Assembly (NCBI RefSeq): GCF_037975245.1
Contig: NC_092580.1
Span: 17,000,001 to 17,064,000, forward strand
Source of the DNA: Apostichopus japonicus
Lineage: Eukaryota; Echinodermata; Holothuroidea; Aspidochirotida; Stichopodidae
DNA: 64,000 nucleotides
Direction: 5' to 3'
A program made the position numbers and the translations under genes. Under the pieces are notes generated by a model. That model saw only the letters and a program-made list of their open reading frames with translations, was not told where the DNA came from and did not search any database. Below are positions 48,501 to 60,500 of this stretch, one piece after another (the stretch's first letter is position 1; every line of letters starts with the position of its first letter).

Positions 48501-51500
48501 GGGGGGGGGGGCGGAATGAAACTTCCGCCCCACCATATTTTTCACTGGGGGGGGGCATGCGCCCCCCAGCCCCCCGGTTCCTACACCCTTGTATAGTGTT
48601 AATGGCATTTGAGGCTAAACGAAGAATTACTAAAAAATAATAAAACCACAACAGAAATTAGAGATTTATTTCCCTGTCTTGCCTACCTGTCTACTCACAA
48701 CCTTAGCACTCTTACTAATGAACAAGCTTGTAGTGACAGCTTGTACAGTATCAAACAAGTGACATGTACATATAATTTGCTAATTACAATGGCAAGAAAA
48801 GGAAAGATGAAAAATTAAATAGAAGTTCAGGTAAGACATTCTTTACAGGTGTGTTATTGCTAATTTTTATACGACACACCAAAATTTGAATGTGGCTGTA
48901 CTTCCAAATTTTTGTCACAAAGTCTCTGAATTAAAGTGAAAGACGTCACCGTTGATTGCTAAATAGTCAAATCTTACAGATAATGCACAGAATCATAGTC
49001 TTTGGGAAGTAGAAATCAACTGCTGAGTCCTGTTTAAAATAAATAAAGAACTGCAGCTGCACTTTTATTGGATAACTTGCAAACTTATCTCACAAAACAT
49101 TGCATAAATTTGCCAGATTACCAAACTTCCACTAACTTCCATCAAATTTGGAAAATGTTAGTCTTCATCAATCACCATGTAATCAGCTATGCAGATGTGG
49201 TTAAATTCTGCACCTGAATATTCCCCCCCCCCCCAAAAAAAATGTTTGCAATTTTGTTGATAAACTTCAGCCACTGGAAGATGACTTTATCAATATTCCC
49301 TTTTGCTTCCCTCAATATGAAATACACAGAGATATAAACTTGAAAGGTCCTTTAACTTATGACTAAACACAAAATTAATGATAGAAGGAGAAATAGGTAT
49401 ACTGTACAGTAGGTTGACCGTAGGTGAGTGGTCATTGTTGGAAATCCATGTCAAACGGTTGCGAGGTCACCCTAGACATGGTTCAGGGAGAGTGCATTGG
49501 TTGTGAGGTGAGCGGTAAGTTTATCTTTGGTGATATTCAAATCATGTCAATTATAAGGATCATGAATTTTTAGTTGTATCGCTAATAGCAACAATACAGA
49601 GATTGATTACATACCTCAATCAGTGAGGTGCAATGAGGCATACATAACCTGTACATACCTCAATCAGTGAGGTGCAATGAGGTATACATAACCTGTACAT
49701 ACCTCAATCAGTGAGGTGCAATGAGGCATACATAACCTGTACATACCTCAATCAGTGAGGTGCAATGAGGCATACATAACCTGTACATACCTCAATCAGT
49801 GAGGTGCAATGAGGTATACAGTGAGAGAGATGGGATATAGCTACTGTACAGTACCTCAGAATCATATTTTAATAAGTGTCTGCTGATGTGGGAAGATATT
49901 GAATATATCAGTTCAGAGAATTGAAGAACACAATTTTGTTTGTTCATATTGTCCATTAAGAGGAGACGAACTTCTCTAGTAGTAACAGATTTAACCAAAA
50001 AAAATCCAAACGTATTAAAAGAAATCTAATTTCACTCTTCTCAGGTAAACGAGTTTCCCGAATTCCTTAATGGAGAGGAACGGGAGAATGCTCAACATAT
50101 CCAGGTAGTTTACAAGAAGCCATCGAAGAAGACATCGGACAAGAAAAATGACGGGCAGCTACAAGCATGTGAGGAGGAGGGCAGTGTTTCAGCGGTAGAT
50201 GGCGACCAGGAGGCTGACCACGATATTCCAGGTTTGTTCGTCACCGAACCAAATGGGAACACAAGACGCTCCAGTCAACAGTTCGAACGAGATAGCAAGT
50301 CTTTGAAACTTCAGAAGCAGACGGCCAAACTCCATCGAAGCTTTGATGAGTCAGAGTTGAAGATGTTGAAGGAACTTCAGCAAGTAGATTCGTTGGACTC
50401 TGATGAGGACCGACTGTCAATCTCGTATCCCTCTTCAAATTGGAGCGAACTCTCTCGGACTAGCTCCATAAGTAGTATCGAGAGTTCCAACGGCTCCATC
50501 AGTTCCCAGCAGAGCAAACGGAGGTTATCCACGGGCGATACAATTCGGCCGTTACCGCAAAGACCACAGGGGGATGACCAGTTGACCCCAAGAATGTCAG
50601 CAATGACTGTCAGTAGGGAGGAAATAGACCCACAATCTCCGACATCACCTCCAGCCACTTATAGAAGCCTGCCCTCTCCCGATAACGTTAACGATACACG
50701 TTCCAAACAGCCCTTCAAATTTCCGTCAACTCTCCAAGAAGATAACAATAACGTGCCTCTTTTGAGAAGGTCTCTGAGTTCAGATTCCTACCACAATGAA
50801 GACAGTACCGGTAGAAACAGGAAATCAAAATTCACGTCCGTTGTAAAGAAGAAGAAGAAGGCTTTCTTGGAGATGCATTTGTTCATTTTATCTCAGTCAT
50901 CCCCCTTCCTCATGCATTTAAGAAGTTCCTGGAATAACCTGACTATCGTAAGTTGATTTTTAATGCATTTATAAAATTAACTTTACTGGCCGCTTAAATT
51001 TTACTTGCATGACCAGTATTACTCTACGTATAGTTTGTTGGTGTGATGCTTATCATGTGATATATTCTTCATGATTAAGTTTATAAATTTACTACATTTC
51101 CTCGCTTACAGGCTGTCTCCCCTTAAATCAGACAAAAAATTTCCTTGTGATATTATGTATTATTTGGTGTTTTACCACTTAGCCAAATATGCAATTATCA
51201 TGCATGGTGATTATTACCTACAGGACAGTGATATCAAGAGCTTGCTAAATGCTCAAAATGTATCTGCCAACGTGGTTCAAGATCCTCTTTACCTAGTGCA
51301 TGATGTGTATTGTGATTTGATGTATTGTATTGTATGTATGGTGATCTAGTGCATGATGTCATATGTATACTGCATGCTTGATGATAACCTTGTGTTGTTA
51401 ATGTATCTTTGATGCCATACATACTACCTGTATATGCTCCGTGATGTGGCCCCTTGGCACTGAGTGGATCATGCAATATTTAAATTGATGATTTTCACAT

Positions 51501-54500
51501 GCAGGCATTGCTATCACAAGCAGCAATTTCAATAACACTCTCCCCACCCCCATATCCTCATTATATGCACAGCTGCAAATTACAGCACAACTTTCTAGGG
51601 GTCACATTTCCTATGCACTGAAAACCTTGTGAAGTGATTCATGGTATATATGTCTAGGCAAGTAGCTCTATTGAAATGCTCTTCATGATATAAATCTTGT
51701 TCCGTACGTCCATATGAACATATGAAAACTGTACAATACTTAGTGACATGCCTCTCGAAAATAAATTACTTATTACTCCCGAGGACTGGATTTATATGGC
51801 TGACATGATGCATGCATCTGATCTTGGAAAGAAACATATGTTGACATTCTCCAAGGAGTGAACCCTAATAATAGTGACATAATCCAAGGGATCTGCTCTG
51901 AAGCCCAGCATATGCTTGATGACATGATTCTGACATGTGAGCTAGCCCATTGCACCATGGGAGGAACATGCCCACATATTAGCTGGTTAACTGACTGTAG
52001 ATAATGGGTGCAGTACATGCCAAATTACTTTTACAAACTTGTACAAGGACTTGCAAATTGACCCAGTACGTGAGTTAATACTGAGTGTACTCTGTGACAG
52101 TTTTAATCATGATGTTCATATTTTGCATATTTTTCTCAGAAATCAACGTTACTCCTTGATGAAGATGTTGCTGAGAGGTTGAAGATAAATACCACATCTG
52201 CATCAAGGTACGGCCAACACTTTAGAATGTCGGCAACAGCCAATCACAATAGCCAATGCATATTTGTGTAATTAACACACATTACAACTGTATTTGATAA
52301 TCATCCACAGGTATCTGTACATTACGGCTGAGAAGAGCACCCTCCTTTAAAAAAAAATAACCAAAAAACTTCATTTAAAGTCTCCCTGATCCAATAATTT
52401 TAGTTTGTAATAACTCTGGTGAATCAAGATTTAAGAGACAAATTAAGAGAGATGAACTGGAGGGTAACAATTTTATATCATAAATATTTATGAATATTTT
52501 AATGAAATAATGTTCATTATTTGACTATATAACATCAAAAGGCAAAAGCTATGACACATATAGTAGGGCCAGATACAGCGAAAAACAATGTTGTCCGAAA
52601 GTATACCTTATGTTGAATGGTGGCTTTCATCTTCATGACCAAATTTCTACATTTCTTTCAATTAATTTTGTTGTTTTTCTCCATTTTTATCTTATTGTTC
52701 TCCATTTTAATTTTATTTTTCAGTAAACAACTAGAACATCAGTTCAGTCAGTTGAAACAAGAAATCCTAAACTCTGATAGGTCAATGGAGACTCTCTTCT
52801 CACTCATACAAGAGTTGACTAACGCGGCTGAAAAGTACTTTGCACTAAAGAGGCTCTTTTGGAAGGTACTGTCTACGTTGTTTAATATTTTCAACTATCC
52901 ATGCCTTAGGGGATGTCACCAGATGCTCATTTTATCTATATGCTAGATCAATACTGATCAATCTGTAGGTCCCCCTGGGGGCCACTGTTCGTTGACTTGT
53001 CAGAATAACTGTAATAAGTGCGGTTGGTATAACCAGGAAAAAAAAAAACATCCTGTTCATGTTGTCAGTTTTTATGTCTGAAACTTGATTTGCAGTCGCT
53101 TGGGTTTCCATGCTCAAGTTTTTCACAACGTAATTGCATTTTTCTCTTGATCAATCCATGCCTGGCTCAAATGAGTGGTGCATGCTGTACGGATAAAGCT
53201 CGTCTTTTCACACGAGATGACGCTCTGCAATCTTTTAAGATAGTAGTAAGTAATAATTAGTTTCAATATATAAAAAAAAGTTTGGATCCTTCATAGATTT
53301 GATATTGGCAATACTATACTTAGTAACAATTTATTGACAATGATCTCTTGATAATAAATCTCCATATTGGTTGCAAAATACTGTTTGAGTTTGTCTGAAA
53401 TGAAGGTGATTATGATGAAAAACAAATATACACAGAAATGAGATCTCTTTGTTGATGAAGCATTAGGTACCATTATAGAATTCTATCTGCAGGCAAAAAT
53501 GATCAGTATAACCCAATTTTTGCCAGGCCAAAATTGCCACGGTATATATATGTTTAAGTCGAAGTTTGTGATACATTTCATGCAATACTAGACTTTGATA
53601 GGGCTCAAGTTACACAATTAATCTCGAAGGGAGGGAGAAATCTCTCAAGGTGTCAGAAATTCAGAAGCCTTGGAATTAAAGGGTGACTTTGGACACAAAA
53701 ATTAAGTTTGATTTCTTGTAGACTGTTAACCAAAAACACTGCCATCAGTCCAGGTGTTGTTCTTATTTGATTTTGAGATATGACATCTTCGGTTCATCGA
53801 TGAATGTGGCTGGATTAAGTAGTCCGTATAGCACACAGACGACGATTATGTCAGCTTTTTCAGATACGACACAAGACTCACTACTTAAAGACTTACATTA
53901 GAGCATTCCAGACACTTAACATTTTCTTAAATCTGAACATCTTGACAAGTGCAATAGCCAAATAAAACATTGCTAGGACTCAAATGTTACTATTTTGTTG
54001 TTGCTGTTTTATGACATAACAAGAAATTCATGGATCCTTTTAAAGGTTTGATCATTTAAAATTTGGAACCTATTCTAGCTGGCAGAGTAGTCTGGTTATA
54101 GAGTTCCTTCTCCTGTTTCTTTTTTATTTATGATATAAACACATGTATATAATTGAAAATCATAATGAGTTGGAAAATCTAGAACAGTGAATAAACTTCC
54201 AGCTATCACCGGGATTCGAACCCAGGCCTCCCGCTTTGTAAGCGGACACCCTAACCACTAGGCTATGGACGCTGATTGTATGTCCAGCAGTTCGAAACCG
54301 GTAAGGAAGGTCGTAATTTCACTGTAGGCATTTGTCACCTGTATTGAACAATACTAGTTCTGTTTTTGGTGAATATATATATATGTTGTTTTTTTCGTTT
54401 TTTGTATGGCCTGTAGCTATTTAGTCTCTTTTTTAAAAGTTGAACAAAAACTTGTGGAGAAAATGGTCATTTCTTACATTTTCATAATAGCTGAGAAAGT

Positions 54501-57500
54501 AATTGATAGCTGTTACTCGAAACTTTTAAAGCAAGTTATTGAGTTGGGCACTCTAGGACTTTTCCCTTTATAGCTTTAGCAGTTGACTGTTCCTTTCTCG
54601 TACAAGTAACTAATCAGCCACAGTTGTGATTGCATCTTTGGCAAAAACTCAATACAATTAGGTAAAATACAGTAGAATGCTGCACTGGCATAATTTGGCT
54701 TACTGCCAGATGAATATCTGATGACACAAGAGCAGCACTTTACTAGATTATTATCAATTGCATCGGGATGTCGGTGCACGGTTGCCATGGGTCACTCTGT
54801 ACGCTCAAGGCAGTAAAATCATTTACTTTTAAAGTGTCTTTTATAGTTTGTCGCTAAATTACGATAAATTTATGACACTTGCCAACTATTGCTCGAAAAA
54901 GAGATTGCAATTGATCGGTACGTTACTCTCCGAGATGTTTTCATCAGACCGACTGTTTAATTCTGAACATATCGACCCACGCATACCTTTGTTATACCTT
55001 ATAAGTGTTAATCACAAATGGAGGAAATTGCAAAATCGGCTTGCATCAGTTGCTCAGTTTTTAATCTAATCAACAGTCATTAATTACTTACTAATTCTCC
55101 TCATCATCTAGAAGTATCTTATAGTATGATCAGTTTCGATAGTATTTTTGATATTAAAATAATTGGTAGATCATAAATCTTCAAACATTGGAAACTATTA
55201 AACCATCATTCACTAACAAATTGCAATATTTTACATGTATACAGTATTCAATGAGGAGTCTTCATTACGATATATGATTCTACTAGATATGGACAGCTAC
55301 AGTGTATCCCTTTAATTCTGTGGAATGCAATGGTAATATTTACCGAGATCAGATAAAATTCATTGTTTGTGCATTACAGTATCTGTCTTTACTTCATAAT
55401 GCATAATTTAATACTTGGAAACAGTATTTTGCGATAGAAATCAGTGAAATTATATTCCCCTGTAGGAGCGCGGTCTGTAGACTTGCCATATACAATTATG
55501 TGTCTTAGTACTCAGATCCTGATAATCCTGCTGTTAAGCAGTAATTCACATCTTAATTATGACATTGTGTATAACATATATCATTCTACTCTCTAAACCA
55601 ATTATGACATACATGGTCGATCTGCAGGAAGACATTATGCAAATTTACTCCGCATCATGTTTCCTTCTCAAATAGGAATTTTAGAGATAAATTAAAGACA
55701 GTTCGATCATCTGCAGTTATGCACAGTATAAATTTACTGTGACTGTATGTTGTAGCTGTTCTTCGGTTTGACGTTATACATTAACATTAGCAGAAAAATA
55801 AAAATATATTCTTTCATTTTGAAATTTAATCCTTTTTAAAAAGGTATGAAATAAGATTACTATGCCTTTATTTTTCTGAATTAAGATATGGAATGTTCGG
55901 ACAAACTTCCCTGAAGAAATATGGTTGATTTTTTTCAGGCTGACAAATTCTGTATAAAGACATATATATACTATAGTGTACTTAATTTGCTTCCGGTCAA
56001 TGTGGTGGCTTGCTGAGCAAGTGCAGTTTAACTTATCTTAGCAAACTTGTGGACAAAAGGCAAACAGTGAGCAGGAAAGTAATGCATTGGGGTTCCAGCG
56101 GTCCAATATTTATATACCGGATCTTTGTAGACTTTTCTTGAGTTATTGTAAACAATTAATTGGCAGCAAACACTTACATGCACAAAATGATATACAGCAT
56201 CAACAGCTGCTGTTGATTGCTATCTGTATAAGAATACATTAGCCATTGAAACCAATAAAATGGAACTATATTAGAAGGTTAGAAACTTGCAATGCCACCC
56301 AGGTAATGTTTTTTCCTCCTTTTTTTCAACTCTAGAAACCAAGTCAATATGCTTTGATGAGTTACATGTAAAATTGAGTGATATTACCTGTACAATGTTG
56401 TCGGTGTGTTTCACTATTTTGTGTGTTAACTCATAACTGAACAGTGAGCAGTACATAATTTGTTGTTACATTAATGTGTCATAACTCTGAACGGCAGGTT
56501 TATTGCTTACAGATGGGTTTGCCATATATTTAGTTCTCATACAGTAGTTACCTCAATATTTTCAAAGCTATTACAACTGGCTAGCTTTTTATATTTCATT
56601 TACATCCACTCTCAGAAATTTCCGTGGAATAAAATAAGCAATTGTTAATCGCACTGAGTGTACATACTAACAGTACAGTAAAATGTTTAATTTGTACATA
56701 GTGTAGTATGTATACTGCAGGGCTGTGTATGCAATACAATAGTGCTGCAACTGCACTGCTTGACACTCAATATATCTCACCTTGGTAACAAAACTGTATA
56801 TATTTGCAAACATCTTGAATAATATTGAAAGCTGCAGTTTGTGTTCTCTTTAGATAAACTCTTTGTGTAATTATATGATGTAGTGGTTCCGTTCAAAGTT
56901 CAGAGCTTGAAGTGCAGCTTCCATCTCCTTTCACTCTGCTTGCTTTGCTCCTGGTTTGTATTTGTCCATCCACCAGCGTCTAACCATTTTATTATGTTCA
57001 GTTCCCATGGCAACCATGACTTTGTGTATTGATAGTTTGCCATGATGAATGAGGATTTGCTTTTGAGGCAGGAGACATGTTTATCCACTGTTCTGCTTCA
57101 CTACCTCACTGATTGCCACCGGTGAGGGAATCACCTCATTTGTCAGATAAGGAAACCATGCAATTAAGACCCGATCGCAAATTTTGAAAATTTGTGTTTG
57201 GTATCTTCTGACATATAGAGCATGCCATGAAGTTTATATCGCTCCTAGGCATCAAATACAACAATGAGTGGAAACTGAATCCGTGAATCGATTAAAGTTC
57301 ATGCTTGGTTCTGAGATCAGATCCTGTTTTCACAGATAAAAAGTTGAGAGAGGATAGCTTGATTACTGTACGGTTTGATTAGATTCTGCAAAGGTTAACT
57401 TAATCGTTTGTGGCAAATGTGGGAAAAGTGACAGATTAATATCATCAGAACTATGCATGCAAGTGTCAATTTCAAGTTAAAGCAGAGCTTTGATTCCATT

Positions 57501-60500
57501 TGTTTGCAATAAATCCTGTCTTCCGATATTTCAATGTGCAGTGTGACTCTCTAAGAAATGTCACAACAGATGTTTAAGCATCCAGAAAGCCTGACTGTTT
57601 TACTGTTTTTTTTTTATCATTAACGCTTGTAACATATAGGTCTACAACAGACAAGTTCATTCAATAGTAGATTTATCTAAGTAGTGTGTATGGCGGTAAT
57701 CAAGTACAAATTGGGTGGAAATTTGTTATCAAATTTTGTGCATTTGCTGTAGGCCTAAGTCAAGAAGAAAAAACTTAATTTCAACTTTTTTGGTGAGGAA
57801 AATATTTTATTTTATTATTTTGGTAAATCAGATCATGATCCTTCTGCAGTTATAATATGTCATTGGCAATAAGTAAAAAATTGGCTACCAAGTTTTAGTA
57901 TCACATGGGGCGGTAGAGCTTGAATTTGCAGCAAATTTCTGCCAGCAATGACCCCTACCAACAGTGCACACGCTGCTGTAATGTCCTCGAAAATCATCTG
58001 TTGCCGACAGAAACAACTCCCATGCCCACTTGGTCAGGTCACAGTACTATGCCCTCATAATAACTAAACCAAACAAATATCGTAAAGAATACCAAAGTTG
58101 GTTCCAGTAAACATCTATTACTTATACCATAAATTTTTCTGTTGTTTTCTCTGCAAGTCTTCTCATACTTTTGAAACAAATGGTTTGGTGGCCTACTGAG
58201 ATCTGTGCCCAGCTGCCAGCTCAAAGAAAATCCAGTCAGAACTTGCTCCCAAACAGATACCTTGGTCCCCCTCCCCACCCTCAATCTGTTATCTCAAGCC
58301 TTCACATGCATGGGATATTTAATTGTTTTGCATGTTAGTGAGAACCTGCTGAGGTTAATGTTTTATTGGTTGAAGTATTGATTACTTGATTGATAAATGT
58401 CAATGATTCATAACGTATTAATGATTAATAACTTAATATAGATTATTTCCTCATTTTAGAGTGATGAACTACTGCTATTCATACTACATACACTCCAGCT
58501 TTATTTGCCTAAGTCTACAGCAGATCTGCTGACAGAGGCTGGACGCCATGAAAGAGCTGATGAACTAGAGTAAGTTATTCACCGCTATTAAACTATCAGA
58601 GGTAATTAACTCTGATATTTGTACATCATGTTCATGTTTGGTTGCCATGGAGACCTGTATATTCACCGGTGGTAGATGGATAGATTGTTGACTGTTATAT
58701 CAATTCCAGAGTACATGGTGACAGGACAGTTAATGGAAACCTTACAGTACCTTTGATTTTATGTTGTATACACAAATGCAATCAAGACCTTTGGAGATTT
58801 TGACACAAACTGCACTGAAGGTTAACAAATTGACCTTGGCCATAAGTCCCATAAACCACATATTTAATAGCACTGGACAGACCTATTGTGCCGTTTTTAA
58901 GGTTGGAAGTAAATTCATTGCTTCCCTTGAAAGGACCTGACCTCACCTGACCTTTTGTTCTGAAGGTCTGAGAGACACAAGTCCTTATCATAGGGCTCCT
59001 TCCTACCAAATTGAACAATAATTTCACAAGCCATTCAGGAGTGACCCTGTGACCTTAGAAATCATGCAGTTGCCACAGTAACCAGATAATTTTGGAACAA
59101 GAATCATTCCATGTCTGTGCAGATTGGAAGTCTATTGAAGGTTTCCTTTTTGAGGTATATCAAAAAAGTAACTTTTTGCCACTATTTGACCTCTGCCAGG
59201 CACAAGTTGTAAACCCCACCCCTTCCTTCGAGACTTGCTTCTGAGGAACATTGGCAGCTGAGGTAGTCATAATAGGCTCCTAGGACCAACCAGCTACAAT
59301 ATAGTATATAGGTAGGATGAGAAAGTAAATGCCACAATTGATTTACAAATAGTAGATTACCGTTTGGAAAAAAAATCCAACAGCAGCATCCATCACAAGC
59401 TTGATTATTTATGGTTATTATTTATGTTTACGTTTGTTTTCTTTTTTAACGCAGATTAGCCATTTTACTTATCGAAGCCATTGGACTGATGCTCCACGAT
59501 ACAGAAATAGTCCCGAACAGATTGGTCATCCTAAGGTTAAACAGGTCAGTCAAACAGATGCCCTTTAATTAATTACACAGTTTTTCCATCCAATAAATGT
59601 AGAGAGCGCCTAAGAATTAACCTGCTTGAGCAGTCTAATGTGAAACTACAGTTCATAAATATATTCAATTTATCATGATAAAGGCCTTAAGTTAATGTGC
59701 ACCTGGATGTTAGTTAGATAAGTCTTTCTTAATTTAAGCCTAATCACTGTTCAGATGTGACTTTTGTTAAAATATATATTTATGACTGACATCAATTCAT
59801 GGACCAACAGAAGCAAGTCTGCCACTGCCAGGGTTCCCACCCCACCCTATCAGTGGCCCTGGACCCCACCTGATAAAGATGCTTGACTCCCCCCCCCCCC
59901 CAAATTTTCAATTGGGATTGACACCCCTGTCCTCAACCAAGACATTAGTTCAGTTTTGTCTCATTATGAAGTAATTGAAACATTCTTGATGAGTCCCCCT
60001 TCACCCCTTCCTCCTCTTTGCTTTCATTTGCAATCCTGCTTTCCGTTCCTTTTCAGAGGTAAGATTATGACAGATGTAGTGACCATATTAACATGTCTGC
60101 CCGAAATCCCCCAAAGATGGCGTCCTCCAAGATTGAAGGCTCAGTCACTTATCCAAACAGATGCCGATGGCTGGCAAAGCTCTGGTGATGCTGAGGTAAT
60201 TAAAGAACCATTTCATTTTAATAATCATGTTAATAGTTGGTTGTCATTGATATTTGTAAATTTACCTATTAGATACACAGTGATAAGGACAATATTCATA
60301 GGTGTCTGTAGACCTTTTCATTATCACTGTATCACTTTAAGTACTGGTGATACCTTGGTTCCCTCTGGCCCTTCACAATGTTTATCTCTGAACCTGGGGG
60401 ACGTTCAATCAGAACCCCTGCTGTAGCATATTTCACGTTGACATGGAAACCATTGGATGGTCATTAGTAATATGGTTTCTTGTTGGCCTAGTGATATGGT

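Larger units (their letters stand above)
39591..50044 (+). other. C12orf56: C12orf56 intron 1, 10.4 kb, repeat-filled
   Basis: It carries two hAT-like MITEs (41665-42035, 48234-48591), an inverted-repeat element (45307-45582) and a possible element at 40620-40947. It also has tandem arrays (44695-45005, 46387-47010, 49612-49822) and an AT microsatellite. No nested gene was recognised. The remaining stretches, such as 42044-43670 and 47505-48225, look featureless. Confidence 0.75.

Noticed and set aside
49612-49822. Possible CRISPR-like array
   Set aside because: Direct 44-base units with no unique spacers, in an animal intron. It is an ordinary minisatellite.
54202-54272. Functional tRNA gene
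   Set aside because: The acceptor stem has three mismatches of seven and the anticodon is implausible.
59956-60426. 156-codon continuous open frame
   Set aside because: Only 60057-60195 is supported by splice sites and phase as a C12orf56 exon. The rest is intron read-through.
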